A stretch of 42,420 nt of DNA from Candidatus Woesearchaeota archaeon UBA153 (lineage in GTDB: Archaea; Nanobdellota; Nanobdellia; Woesearchaeales; UBA525), in NCBI GenBank assembly GCA_002503705.1, contig DASH01000036.1, positions 1 through 42,420 of the forward strand, given 5' to 3'. The notes below the pieces were generated by a model, which was not told the DNA's origin, searched no databases, and saw only the letters and a list, made by a program, of their open reading frames with translations. This document shows, piece after piece, positions 29,392-38,660 of the stretch. The position numbers and the translations under genes were made by a program. Numbering within the stretch: the first letter of the stretch is position 1; each line of letters opens with the position of its first letter.

Positions 29392-30446
29392 GCGAAGTAC
29401 TCCTCGCAAAGGGCGGGATTGAGGCCGTTCGCCGGCAAGACCCAGACCGCGTAGGTCGTCTTTTGGCGCGGACGTTCAGCGTCCCGATTGGCGCGGGTGA
29501 TGATCGCGAACGCATCCGAGAAGACGTTTTCCGGGTCGACGGACGTCTGCCACCACGACCCGCCTTCGACGACGAAAAGGATGAGATACTGGTCTCGCGG
29601 CGTTTGCGGCGTTAGACGTATCTCGTTTGAAAGGAAGGGCTTCCCTGAAGGAGTGGTCGCGCCGCCGCCGAAGAGAAGGTTCTTGAACGCCTCACCCCAC
29701 TTACCCTCTTTATTCGACCAGAACGCGAGATACTTCTCCGTGCACGGCATCGAAGGGGTGACGGGCTGGTCCGCGGTGCCCTTCCAAGAGTAATAGTAAT
29801 CTGCGCAGAACGCGTCGTCGTTGAAGAGGTAGTCGCGGACCGTCTTCCCGGCGTCCTTGTCGCCGGGCGTGAGGAACCCCTTGCGCACCTTCGCGCCGTC
29901 AAGAGAGTCGAGGAATTGTCGCTGTTCGGATTCGGGAATCGCGACGAACCCTTCTTTGTCGAAGCTGATCTCGCTGCAGATGAAGCAACGCTTGTTGTTG
30001 TTTCCCCAGTCGATCGTCACCTTGTCGATGAAATCGTTCTTCCCTTCGAGGAATTGGTACCAGCACCCCGCCATCTCGTCCGCGACGAGCGCGTTGAGCA
30101 CGTCTGGCGTGACTTCATCGTATTTCTTGACCAGCTTGCCTTCCTTGCCGTCGTAGAACGCGATCTTCTGCCCGTACAGCTCTACGTGGTCTTTGAAGAC
30201 GGTGAGTTCGCGGCGTTTGCAGTCGATCGAGATGATTTCCGGCGTCACCGTCTTGCCCGCGACTTGGTAGGTCGTCGCTTGGTGGCCGAGCACGCTCAAC
30301 CGGCACGTCTCGCGGTCGCTGAACGTGTCGTTCACGCCCCAGATGAACTTCGTCAGGATGACGATGACGACGAGCGTGACGACGGCGAAGATTGCCATCG
30401 TGACGATCAAGTCCCACTCCATCGCGCCTTTACGGTTCCACAGCAT
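29388..30446 (-). CDS. Pilin-like exported protein, 352 aa
   Basis: WNRKG is followed by AMEWDLIVTMAIFAVVTLVV, with Glu at +3. The exterior domain has about eight cysteines, including KRCFICSE, and no recognised fold. ATG 30446 has GAGGT about nine bases upstream; GTG 30452 is possible. It follows the 27-residue gene by 12 bases and overlaps the next gene by four. Confidence 0.82.
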   Translation of the reverse strand: MLWNRKGAMEWDLIVTMAIFAVVTLVVIVILTKFIWGVNDTFSDRETCRLSVLGHQATTYQVAGKTVTPEIISIDCKRRELTVFKDHVELYGQKIAFYDGKEGKLVKKYDEVTPDVLNALVADEMAGCWYQFLEGKNDFIDKVTIDWGNNNKRCFICSEISFDKEGFVAIPESEQRQFLDSLDGAKVRKGFLTPGDKDAGKTVRDYLFNDDAFCADYYYSWKGTADQPVTPSMPCTEKYLAFWSNKEGKWGEAFKNLLFGGGATTPSGKPFLSNEIRLTPQTPRDQYLILFVVEGGSWWQTSVDPENVFSDAFAIITRANRDAERPRQKTTYAVWVLPANGLNPALCEEYFA

Positions 30447-30458
30447 GTTCACAAGACC

Positions 30459-30542
30459 TCAAAGCATCTTGATGAGGAGGAGGACGAGCAAGAAGACGCC
30501 GATGGCGAACACCACGACCCGGAGCAAAGTCTTCCATTCCAT
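30459..30542 (-). CDS. 27-residue membrane miniprotein
   Basis: The frame reads MEWKTLLRVVVFAIGVFLLV and ends LLLIKML: a single hydrophobic helix with a short charged N-terminus. It has GAGGACGG upstream and lies two bases from the predicted start of the TATA box at 30566-30574, at the head of the operon with the 352- and 315-residue genes. Its place and composition support a real gene, perhaps a core helix or small partner of the apparatus, but the length alone gives little evidence. Confidence 0.6.
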   Translation of the reverse strand: MEWKTLLRVVVFAIGVFLLVLLLIKML

Positions 30543-30565
30543 GATTCCGTCCTCACGCACTCCTC

Positions 30566-30574
30566 GTTTTTAAC
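30566..30574 (-). promoter_or_regulatory. TATA-box promoter heading the 27/352/315-aa operon
   Basis: On the minus strand GGTTAAAAAC, centred 28 bases upstream of ATG 30542, lies just after the stop of the preceding operon. Confidence 0.5.
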
Positions 30575-30579
30575 CTTTC

Positions 30580-31107
30580 TTATCCCGCGCACTGCTCCAG
30601 GCGTATCTCGACGGTGCCGGGGACTGGCGCCAACGGCACGAGGTACGCGTCCGCGACGCGGTCTCGTCGCGGCGAGCACCGCTGGTCGACGGGGATGTTC
30701 GTGTTGTTGAACTCAGGCAGGCCGATGCCGGACTCGCCGTTCTTGCTCTTCTTGACGAAGAGGAGGCGATAGTTCACGCCCCACTCGTCGAGCGTCTTGT
30801 TGAGGACGCCCGTGCCGGGTGCGTTCAAGTAGGCGGTCAGCGCGTCTTCAGCGTCGCATCGCGTCGTGCCCATCGCGATCTCCTTGACGAGCTCTTCGAC
30901 AGCGTACGGTTTCGAACTGGTGCCACAGTGCAGTTGCGCTTTCGCGAGGCTGTTCACGAACGTCGCGCCCAGTTGCGTCTGCTCGTACGAGGCGCGCGAC
31001 GAGTCGTCGTCCGCGTTCAGGCCGAACTTGACGTAGAGCATGAACCCGATCGCTAAGAGGAGGACGATGAGGACGAGGCCGATGATCTCCGCCTGGCCGC
31101 GTTTCAT
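30580..31107 (-). CDS. Pilin-like exported protein, 175 aa
   Basis: MKRG is followed by QAEIIGLVLIVLLLAIGFML, a textbook class III archaeal signal (Gly-Gln, Glu at +3). The exterior domain has four cysteines (LHCGTSS, TTRCDAE, QRCSPRR, EQCAG). ATG 31107 overlaps the preceding stop by four bases; a longer frame upstream lies inside that gene. It is the last gene of the surface-protein operon starting at 38609. Confidence 0.85.
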   Translation of the reverse strand: MKRGQAEIIGLVLIVLLLAIGFMLYVKFGLNADDDSSRASYEQTQLGATFVNSLAKAQLHCGTSSKPYAVEELVKEIAMGTTRCDAEDALTAYLNAPGTGVLNKTLDEWGVNYRLLFVKKSKNGESGIGLPEFNNTNIPVDQRCSPRRDRVADAYLVPLAPVPGTVEIRLEQCAG

Positions 31108-31604
31108 GAGGAGACCACCGCCGAGTAGCGCGTCACGTTCAGGTAGCCGAGCGTCATCGTGTCGGTGAGCGGGTCGTAGAGCGTCGTGAAGATCCGCTGC
31201 GCTTGCACGTTCCACTTTTTGCTCAGGTCTACCGGTCGCGGGTCGCTGTCGTAAAGCGTGAGGGGCACTCCGTCGAGGGGGTTGAGTTTGATGGTGGCGA
31301 AGCCGAAACGGTCGCGGTAGTACTCTCGGACGCCGGGGCGGTCCTTGATCGTCGCCAACGAGGAGGCTTTCAGGGCGTCCATGCACGTCGTGCCGCCGCC
31401 GGTGAACCCGCCGCAGGAGAGTTCGGGGAGGGCGAGGACGCTCTTCGCGAGCTTGACGCTTTCGATGTCTTCGCGGTAGGAGAACTCTTTCTCCAGGCTT
31501 CCTTTCGTCGCGTTGAAGTAGAAGACGATGCCGATGACGAGGAGGAAGACGAGGATGACGACGACCATGATCGTCTCGCCGAACTGGATCTGTGCTTTTT
31601 TCAT
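31104..31604 (-). CDS. Pilin-like exported protein, 166 aa
   Basis: MKKA is followed by QIQFGETIMVVVILVFLLVI, with Ala in place of Gly before Gln, the one exception in the set, and Glu at +6. The exterior domain has two cysteines (LSCGG, TTCMDA) and is not recognised. It follows the 359-residue gene by 12 bases. Confidence 0.82.
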   Translation of the reverse strand: MKKAQIQFGETIMVVVILVFLLVIGIVFYFNATKGSLEKEFSYREDIESVKLAKSVLALPELSCGGFTGGGTTCMDALKASSLATIKDRPGVREYYRDRFGFATIKLNPLDGVPLTLYDSDPRPVDLSKKWNVQAQRIFTTLYDPLTDTMTLGYLNVTRYSAVVSS

Positions 31605-31616
31605 TCAACATCACGT

Positions 31617-32696
31617 TCAATACAGTTGGGGACATTGGAGGCTGAGGAGGCGACGGTTCGACTCCTCGAGGGATTCGATAGTGCCACCGGAACTTGTCAG
31701 AGCTGCAAACTTTTTGAAATCAAAGTTTGCAACAGTGTATAAATCAAAATAATCACTCGCTGATTGATAAATGAGATCGCATTGCGTCGGTGGTTGAGAA
31801 GGCCGAGGGTACGATGTGAGACGTCCCTTCAATATCAGGCTCGCCGTCTGCAGTCGTCCGAAGACTTTCGCCATGTTGCATGAAAATACTGCGGAGTCCT
31901 GGCTGAAGAGGGCGGCGTCGAGCATCGCCGTACCGTAGTATGAAAATGATGTTGGCTTCAGAACCGCGAGGTCATCGTAGAAGGTCACCGTCCCCGACGC
32001 GTCACCCTTCTCGCCGAAGCTGATGACGAGCGCGGAGTTCGAACTCCCTGTCTTCTTGAACTCGGACGGTATCGATGACGGGTCGGCACCCTTCACGTTG
32101 AAGTAGACGAACCGGTACTGGTCGAACCCGGCGTCCTTGTAGTTCGCGAGGTTTCCCGAGGCGACAAAGTCGAAGCCGAACCCGGCGAGGTTCTCCTTCT
32201 CGACGTAGTCGTGCGCCTTCTGGTTGTTCCCGCTGTACACGATGACGTACCGCGTCCGGTTGTTGCTCAAGACGGCGAGGTTCGCCACGGGGAACGGCGC
32301 CTCCCACGTGCGCGTGCTCGTGAATAGTTGATCGCCTTTCACGACGCGAGGACTGAAGACGGGAACGTAGACGAGCCCTTTCTCGTCGAAATCCTTCCCC
32401 TTGCCGACTTGGACGTAGCTCTCCGAGACCTTGCCGTTCGGCAACACCTCGCACCCGAACCGGTACTCGTCGTTCTTCACCTCGGCGATCGTGAACGCGT
32501 CAGGATTCGTCAGGCTCGTCGTGATGATCGTCTCGACCGCGTAGCTCGTCTCGCGCACGTCACGGTCCTCGCTCCCGGTGAGCACGCTGCGGATGAGGAT
32601 GAAGAAGAACGCGAGGAAGAGGACGCCGCCGACGAGGGCGAAGATGAAGTGGAAGGGCACGTCCGTCTGCCCGCGTCGTCGGAATCGCCGCGCCAT
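31617..32696 (-). CDS. Pilin-like exported protein, 359 aa
   Basis: RRRG is followed by QTDVPFHFIFALVGGVLFLA. The exterior domain is beta-rich and ends in three cysteines. The GGTGA at the end of the preceding gene serves as binding site for ATG 32696; GTG 32705 overlaps that stop (GTGA) and would add three residues. Not recognised as a family. Confidence 0.82.
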   Translation of the reverse strand: MARRFRRRGQTDVPFHFIFALVGGVLFLAFFFILIRSVLTGSEDRDVRETSYAVETIITTSLTNPDAFTIAEVKNDEYRFGCEVLPNGKVSESYVQVGKGKDFDEKGLVYVPVFSPRVVKGDQLFTSTRTWEAPFPVANLAVLSNNRTRYVIVYSGNNQKAHDYVEKENLAGFGFDFVASGNLANYKDAGFDQYRFVYFNVKGADPSSIPSEFKKTGSSNSALVISFGEKGDASGTVTFYDDLAVLKPTSFSYYGTAMLDAALFSQDSAVFSCNMAKVFGRLQTASLILKGRLTSYPRPSQPPTQCDLIYQSASDYFDLYTVANFDFKKFAALTSSGGTIESLEESNRRLLSLQCPQLY

Positions 32697-32701
32697 CGCG
32701 T

Positions 32702-33223
32702 TCACCCGCTCGTCACGACGACCGTGCGTCCCTTGCCGTCAAAGACGAGGTTGAACCGGCCGCTCGTCGCGTTCACGCACACGACTTTCGGCGTGCCGGC
32801 GACGTCGAGCTTCTCCGCGAAGAGCTGGATCGGCTCCGTCACGCCCTTCTCGTAGACGAGGAAGAGGTTCGTCGGCGACTCGGGATTCGGGTCCGCCACC
32901 GCGTCCTGAATGATGAGATTGCCTGGATATGCGAAAGTCTGTTTCTTGAACTTCCCGTTACTATCTTTCTCGAACGCGCTCGCCGAGACCATGCAGAGCT
33001 GGAGCGCGTTGCACGGCGCGTCGAACGCGGCAGTCTTGTGCGTGCCGTAGCTCGCGTAGTCGCGCAGCGCTTTCTCCAGGCCGTTCATGAACTCGAGCTT
33101 CTCGACGTCGCAGCTCTGGCCGAGGAGGCCGCCGATGAACTTGTACCCGAGGAGCAAGACCACGCCGGCGATGATGATGAGCATGATGAAGACGAAGACG
33201 TGCTGGATCTGGCCGCGGACCAT
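32702..33223 (-). CDS. Pilin-like exported protein, 173 aa
   Basis: MVRG is followed by QIQHVFVFIMLIIIAGVVLL, with Gln-Ile-Gln at the cleavage-type site as in the 166-residue protein. The exterior domain has four or five cysteines (QSCDVEK, APCNALQLCMV, KVVCVNA). The start directly abuts the stop of the large surface-protein gene, so translation is coupled. Confidence 0.83.
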   Translation of the reverse strand: MVRGQIQHVFVFIMLIIIAGVVLLLGYKFIGGLLGQSCDVEKLEFMNGLEKALRDYASYGTHKTAAFDAPCNALQLCMVSASAFEKDSNGKFKKQTFAYPGNLIIQDAVADPNPESPTNLFLVYEKGVTEPIQLFAEKLDVAGTPKVVCVNATSGRFNLVFDGKGRTVVVTSG

Positions 33224-36196
33224 TCACTTCCCCTCTTTCCCGCCGAGCAGGTCGTCCAGCTCGTTGAACGCGCTCGACTCCTTCTTGCGACGTTTCGGAA
33301 CATCCTCTTCCTTCTTCGCAATAGATTCTTGCGTGTGCTCTTTCTTCCCCGTGCCGACGTCGCGGATGTCGACGAACTCGTCGTCGGAAGAGTCGGCGTT
33401 CGGAGCGCGGGGTTCCGCCCTCGAAGCCGAGCGCGCGCCGTCCGGCGCTTCACCTTTCGGCTTCACCGCAGTGTCGCCTTCCGTCTCGAACGCGTCGAAC
33501 AGCCCTTGACGCGCGCCCGCTTTCGTCGCGAGGCGTTGCTTCGCGGCCTCTTCGCGCTGGCGGATCGCGTCGAGCTGGGCTTGACGTTGGCGGAGCAGCG
33601 CGAGACGTTGTTCCGACGACAACTCTTGCGGTCGCGACTCGTACACTGGCTGTGAAGCTTGTCGCGCATCCTCCGTGCGCTCGCGGTGTTTCTCCTCGTG
33701 GAGCGTGTACAACCAATACCCGCTCCCCCCCATGAGGAGGAGGCCGAGCCCGAAGAGGAGGAGGGCGAGCAACGACGGGCCTGACGACTCGTCATCCTCG
33801 TCGTCATCGTCAGGATCGTCAGGTCTCGACTCTCGTTGGCAGATGCCGTCGAGGCAGGTTTCAAGATAACCGGTGCAATCAGCGTCACTCTCGCACGCGC
33901 CTGCAAACACCTCTTCCGCGCACGTCTTGGAGTGAGGGTCGCAGTAACGGGAGGCGCAATCAGCGTTCCCGTTGCACGCCTTCTCAAGGCCGCAACCAGT
34001 ACACATCGACCCGCCGCAGTCCACGTCAGTCTCGTACCCGTTCCGCGCGCCGTCCGTGCACAGGACGTCTTCGCACGTCCCTGTTGAAGGGTTGCAGTAG
34101 CGGGAGGCGCAGTCCGCGTCTTTCACGCACGCGGCGCCTGCCGGACAGCCAGGACATTCGCCGCCGCAATCGACGCCAGTCTCGCCGAGAAGGACGTCCT
34201 GCAGCGTGTTCGTGCAGTGCACGTTGGCGGGTTCGGCGTTGCCCGTCGTCGTGATGAGCTTGAACCCTTTCGCGACGTTCCCGTTGTTGTCCAAGCCCTC
34301 ATAGCAGAACCCGCTCGTCCGGTAGACGGTGATGGACTGCGCGTAATTCCCCGGCGTCTCGTACGTGCACGCGGACGCGGAGGTGTTCTCGGCGACGAGC
34401 GTGTACGTGAACGTGGGCGAGCAACCGCTCGAGGGAAGGCCGGGCGTGGTGTCGTTGCACGCGACGGAGATGACGGTGCCGGCGAGCGTCGTCGTGTTCT
34501 TCACCGTCAAACGCGGCGGGACGCGGTCACAGCGAGTGTCGTTCGCTTCAATCGCTTTCGTGAGCGCCGTCACGTCCATTCCTTTGTTCGCGGCGGCGTC
34601 GAAGGCGAAGACGCGCCACTTGTACTCCTTCCCTGGCGTCGTGTTGAGGCGCGCCGTGATCGTCGTGTTCATGAACGCGGTGAACTTGACGCCGTTCTCG
34701 AGGGGCGTCGTGCCGACGACGGGGAGGAGCGTGTAATTATACCCTGCCATGTTCGGCTCCGGCTCGGTCTCGTTCGAAATGGTGGTGTTCGCCCATAATT
34801 TCTCGAGACCGCAGACGAACTGCGGCGCGGTGAGCGTGAACGCGGGCGGGGCTTTCGTGTCCACGGTGAAGAGGATGGTTTTTCGCACCTCTTCGCCGCC
34901 CGCGATGACGCAACTCACGTCCTTCGAATAGTTTCCATCGGTGAGCCCGGAGAGCTGCTGCGTGTAGACGATCCGGTCTTTCGACGTCAACGGCGTCTTC
35001 GCGCCGTCGTTCAGGAAGCACGTCGCGCTCTCCAAATCGACGCCGTTCCTCGTCGCTTTCACGCCGAAGAGCGGGCTCGTCAGCCTCGTGTAGCGTTCCG
35101 GACTCGCGAGCGTCAACGTGGGCGGGTAGACGAGATCGATCGTCACGTTCGCGGTCCGCACGCTCGACAAGCCCGCGCGGTTCGTGCACGTCACGGTGAA
35201 CTGCTTCACGACCTTCGTCGAAGGGCGTTCGCCGAACGTGAGGGCGGTCCACGAGGCGCGCAGGTACGCGCCCGCGTCATCGCCGTCGAGGTTGTAGCGG
35301 CTCGCGAAGTCGACCGTCATCCCGTCTCCGACCGCGACGCAATGGACGTTCTGGTCGCTCGCGACCGTCATGTTCACGTTCATGTTCGCCGGGTCGCCGA
35401 CGATGCCGGGGACGATGGCGATGGTGAAGCTCGGCGCTGTCGTTTCGACGCCGAGGAGGAACTGCTTCAGAATCTCCCCGTGGCTCTGCGAACCGCACCA
35501 GACGATGAACGGCTCGAACGACGAGGTGAACGCTGTGACCGCGTGGAGCGTCACGGGCGCTGACGGCGTGCCCGTCACGTCGAACGGCGTGAGGAATGCA
35601 GGGTTGTAGTTCGGCAGCGTGTATTTCGAGTACTTGCACCATGCGGGCTTGGTCGTCGTGAACGAGGCGTTGTACGGCGTCACGCTCGAGAAACCAGTCT
35701 CGGGGATTGCGACGCCCGTCGGGCTCGAACCGGCAGGAGTCGCCTTGAGGACGGTGAAGGACGTGCCCGGTCGCAAGCGGATGTTCAGTCCCGCATCGCT
35801 CGGACGATACTCGAACTCGATCACGTCCGTGGGGAGTTGCGCGTTCGCGCCTGCAGCGTCGCGTTTCGGAACCGCTAACTGGTAGACGCCGGGGAGGATG
35901 CCGTCCACCGTGAGCGCGTAGGCCTTCCCGCTCCCGGTGAAGTTCGCGGCCGCGTACGTCTTGACGACGTTGCCGTTCTCTTTCAAGAGGAGCGTTCCGC
36001 CGTCGATGATGACGTTGGCGGAGTACTGCAGCGTGATCGTCGCGGGAAGCGAGATGATCTGCTCGGGCATCAGGGTGAAGAGGTACGCTTCTCCCGTGAC
36101 GAGCGGGGTGAACGCTGCGGCGAGCGCGACGAGCAAGAGCAGGGCGAACGCTCGATGCGCGACGCGCGCGACCCTCCGCCCACCTCTCTTCGCCAT
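33224..36196 (-). CDS. Large secreted surface protein with cysteine-rich repeats, membrane anchor and cytoplasmic tail, 990 aa
   Basis: A signal peptide or signal anchor (about 14-35: AFALLLLVALAAAFTPLVTG) leads a long series of beta-sandwich-like segments. Then follow cysteine-rich repeats of the form DCGGxCxxC...CxxxxDCxSxYC (about 690-810), an acidic linker, a membrane helix (LLALLLFGLGLLLMGGSGYW) and a charged cytoplasmic tail with a coiled coil (SSEQRLALLRQRQAQLDAIR) ending SAFNELDDLLGGKEGK. It is therefore a type I membrane protein able to link outside binding to an inside partner. The start has a perfect AAGGAGGT eight bases upstream, the strongest binding site in the window, which suggests high expression. 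Confidence 0.87.
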   Translation of the reverse strand: MAKRGGRRVARVAHRAFALLLLVALAAAFTPLVTGEAYLFTLMPEQIISLPATITLQYSANVIIDGGTLLLKENGNVVKTYAAANFTGSGKAYALTVDGILPGVYQLAVPKRDAAGANAQLPTDVIEFEYRPSDAGLNIRLRPGTSFTVLKATPAGSSPTGVAIPETGFSSVTPYNASFTTTKPAWCKYSKYTLPNYNPAFLTPFDVTGTPSAPVTLHAVTAFTSSFEPFIVWCGSQSHGEILKQFLLGVETTAPSFTIAIVPGIVGDPANMNVNMTVASDQNVHCVAVGDGMTVDFASRYNLDGDDAGAYLRASWTALTFGERPSTKVVKQFTVTCTNRAGLSSVRTANVTIDLVYPPTLTLASPERYTRLTSPLFGVKATRNGVDLESATCFLNDGAKTPLTSKDRIVYTQQLSGLTDGNYSKDVSCVIAGGEEVRKTILFTVDTKAPPAFTLTAPQFVCGLEKLWANTTISNETEPEPNMAGYNYTLLPVVGTTPLENGVKFTAFMNTTITARLNTTPGKEYKWRVFAFDAAANKGMDVTALTKAIEANDTRCDRVPPRLTVKNTTTLAGTVISVACNDTTPGLPSSGCSPTFTYTLVAENTSASACTYETPGNYAQSITVYRTSGFCYEGLDNNGNVAKGFKLITTTGNAEPANVHCTNTLQDVLLGETGVDCGGECPGCPAGAACVKDADCASRYCNPSTGTCEDVLCTDGARNGYETDVDCGGSMCTGCGLEKACNGNADCASRYCDPHSKTCAEEVFAGACESDADCTGYLETCLDGICQRESRPDDPDDDDEDDESSGPSLLALLLFGLGLLLMGGSGYWLYTLHEEKHRERTEDARQASQPVYESRPQELSSEQRLALLRQRQAQLDAIRQREEAAKQRLATKAGARQGLFDAFETEGDTAVKPKGEAPDGARSASRAEPRAPNADSSDDEFVDIRDVGTGKKEHTQESIAKKEEDVPKRRKKESSAFNELDDLLGGKEGK

Positions 36197-36260
36197 CGAT
36201 CAAAACCTCCTTGTTCAGACTGTGAAAACGGTGACTCTCGTTGGACGTCAGTGACGTCTT

Positions 36261-38609
36261 TTAGGAGAGCTCGAGGCGCGCTTCGACGAGGTGCGCGCGA
36301 CTATCCTGTTCGATCAGCAAGTCGATGCTCCGCACGACTTCCAAGTTGCCGGCGGGGTCTTCCGAGTAGTAATAGACCGTGTACGCGCCGACACCCACCT
36401 CTTCAGGGACGAGGTTGTTCAAACGCCGGTCAGGGTAGCACGTCGCGCCCGCCGTGGCGAGGCAGAACCACGACCACGTCGGCGCGTCGAGGAGTCCGAA
36501 CGTCTCGTCCGTCACGATGACGTTCGCGATGCGGAGCAGGTCCGCGTCGAGGTACATGCCGTCGTCGAACGGCAACGTCGTGTTCGGCGGCGTCGTGTCG
36601 TGGAAGCAGTCGTGCCACGTCTTCCCGTTCGGCAGGGAGAGCCCTTCCTTCTCCAGGCAATCATCAAGCTTCTCAGTCTCCTCCGAGAAACTGGCGATCT
36701 TGCCGTTCGCGTCCTTGATGCACGCGCCGGAACCGTCAGCGTTCACGACCCACGCGCACTTCCCAAAGCCGAAGACGTCATCCATCGCGGTCTTCTGCGC
36801 GTTCGACCCCGCTTTCCGCAGGCCGAGCACGTCGTTCGGCTTGTCGTACGTGACATCGTACGTCGGGATGAGAGGCGTGCCGAAATTCGGATTCGCCCCT
36901 TCCGGAAGGCTCGCGTACGCGCACGACTTCGCGTCGTCGTAGTATGCGCACGCCGCCTGCTCTTTCGCGATGCATCGTGCAGTCTCGCCGTCCGAACCCC
37001 ATCGCACGTCAGCGTTATAGTAGCACTCGCCGAGCAGGCCGCACAACTCTGTATCGCACGCGCCGAAGAGGTTGTCGCACTCGTCGCAGACCGCTTCGCC
37101 CGGTTGCGCGTCGTTCGGGATGCACGCGCCCTTGCCGAGCTCAGCCAAGCCGGGAGCGTCGACCCAGTGGCAACCCGCTTCCGTCACCTTGCAACGGTCC
37201 TGGCCGGGAGTCTCGCACGCGGCGCGCGTCCGATAGTCGGCGCAACTCCGTATCTCGCTGCACGATTGGAACGTGTCCGCGGCGTACCCTTCGTTGTTCA
37301 ACACGCACCCGACGAGGGCTTCGCACGTCGTCCCGCTCATCGTGACTTTCGCGGCGAGGTCGATGAACCAGCCGAACAGCCCGTTGCACTTCGCGCACTC
37401 GCCCGCGGGAGCGCACGTCGGCGTCCCCGTCGCGCTGTACGAGCAGACGAGGCCCGCGTCGCACCGCGTAGTCGGGTCGAGCTGGTTGGCGTTGTTGCAC
37501 GTCGCGAACCCGGTGAACTGCGTGATGACTATGCCTTCCGTGTCGCGGATGCCGAGGCCCTCCTCGTCGTTGAAGCACATCTGGCGCTCCACGTCGTGCG
37601 TCAAGCAGTATTCCGACATCGGCATGACGCAATGGCTCGCGCCAGTCACGCTCGGCGGGATGAGAGGCGCGGTGCTCACGCCGGTGAGGACGTTGACGAA
37701 GTAGCAGTAGCCCGTGCCCGCTTGGACGGTCGTGTCGAAGAAGGTGGAAGCGGTGACGCCGGCGTAACCGATCGTCTGGGCGCCGTCCAGCGAACAGTTG
37801 TTTCCCGAGTTGAACTCGCACCGCGTGACGAGGTATCCTTGGCCGCACGTTGTCGGCGTCCACGAGACGGTGACGCGCTTCTCGGCGCGGACTGGCGTCG
37901 CGGCAGCGTCATCCACCGCGTCGCTGCACGGCCCGCGATTGCAATCGAGCTCGAAGTCGACGGCCATCGCGCCAGCCACGGTGACGAGTTGCGTCTGGCC
38001 GCCGCAGTCAGCACGGCTCGCCTTGATGTTCACGTTCCCTTTCGGCACGTTCGGCAGGCTGAACGAGCCGTCACTCGCGGTGTAGACGGTGACGAGCGCG
38101 CTCCCCACCGGGTACTCGACCTTGACGGCGCCGAGCCCTTGCGTCTTCGGCGGCGACGTCTTGTTGTAGACGCGACCAGTCACGACGAACGATTCCGAAC
38201 CGGCGCCGCCGCCACTCGGACCGCTCGCGTCGGCGCATTTCGCGTCGCAAACAGCCGTCGACTCCGTCTCGCTGACGTCGCGGCTCACGTACGCGGGATA
38301 GTGCTCTCCGCAGTACGTCGCTGAGACCGGGTTCGGGTCGAGGGGACTCTCATCAGCAGCGTTGCAACAGCAGACGAGGTCGCACTGCGGCGGTTTCGAA
38401 GCCGTGCTCGTCGTGCCGCCTTGAGCTGAGCACCAACCGGTGAAGTCGGTACCGGAGTACGCGGTCTCGTCGAAGCATTGGTAATCCCCGCTCGCGAGCT
38501 GGACGATACACATCTGGCCGGCTGCGAGCGTCGCGGGGAGGAGCATTGAGAGCGCGGCGAGCGCTAGGAGAAGTACGAGTACCTTGTCGAGCCTCACCCT
38601 CACTGCCAC
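36261..38609 (-). CDS. Secreted cysteine-rich surface protein, 782 aa
   Basis: A signal peptide (about 8-30: VLVLLLALAALSMLLPATLA) is followed by a cysteine-rich region, a carboxypeptidase-regulatory-like domain (FVVTGRVYNKTSPPKTQGLG ... TASDGSFSLPNVPKG), a fibronectin-like segment, and a long region with more than forty cysteines. The end (DTTPPNTTL ... YYYSEDPAGNLEVVRSIDLL) is Ig-like. There is no C-terminal membrane helix, so it may be released or held by partners. GTG 38609 is predicted leaderless. It heads a six-gene operon to 30580. Confidence 0.87.
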   Translation of the reverse strand: MAVRVRLDKVLVLLLALAALSMLLPATLAAGQMCIVQLASGDYQCFDETAYSGTDFTGWCSAQGGTTSTASKPPQCDLVCCCNAADESPLDPNPVSATYCGEHYPAYVSRDVSETESTAVCDAKCADASGPSGGGAGSESFVVTGRVYNKTSPPKTQGLGAVKVEYPVGSALVTVYTASDGSFSLPNVPKGNVNIKASRADCGGQTQLVTVAGAMAVDFELDCNRGPCSDAVDDAAATPVRAEKRVTVSWTPTTCGQGYLVTRCEFNSGNNCSLDGAQTIGYAGVTASTFFDTTVQAGTGYCYFVNVLTGVSTAPLIPPSVTGASHCVMPMSEYCLTHDVERQMCFNDEEGLGIRDTEGIVITQFTGFATCNNANQLDPTTRCDAGLVCSYSATGTPTCAPAGECAKCNGLFGWFIDLAAKVTMSGTTCEALVGCVLNNEGYAADTFQSCSEIRSCADYRTRAACETPGQDRCKVTEAGCHWVDAPGLAELGKGACIPNDAQPGEAVCDECDNLFGACDTELCGLLGECYYNADVRWGSDGETARCIAKEQAACAYYDDAKSCAYASLPEGANPNFGTPLIPTYDVTYDKPNDVLGLRKAGSNAQKTAMDDVFGFGKCAWVVNADGSGACIKDANGKIASFSEETEKLDDCLEKEGLSLPNGKTWHDCFHDTTPPNTTLPFDDGMYLDADLLRIANVIVTDETFGLLDAPTWSWFCLATAGATCYPDRRLNNLVPEEVGVGAYTVYYYSEDPAGNLEVVRSIDLLIEQDSRAHLVEARLELS

Positions 38610-38631
38610 GACGACAAACCCGAGCGCGGAG

Positions 38632-38641
38632 TTTTATAAAT
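38632..38641 (-). promoter_or_regulatory. TATA-box promoter of the surface-protein operon
   Basis: On the minus strand ATTTATAAAA is centred 27 bases before GTG 38609, predicting a leaderless mRNA for the first gene. Confidence 0.65.
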
Positions 38642-38660
38642 GTTTCGAGGGATTGAATGG

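Noticed and set aside
36291..38324. Open frame of 677 codons on the plus strand
   Set aside because: Antisense to the secreted cysteine-rich protein, with shadow-frame composition (Arg, Val, Ala) and no start signals.
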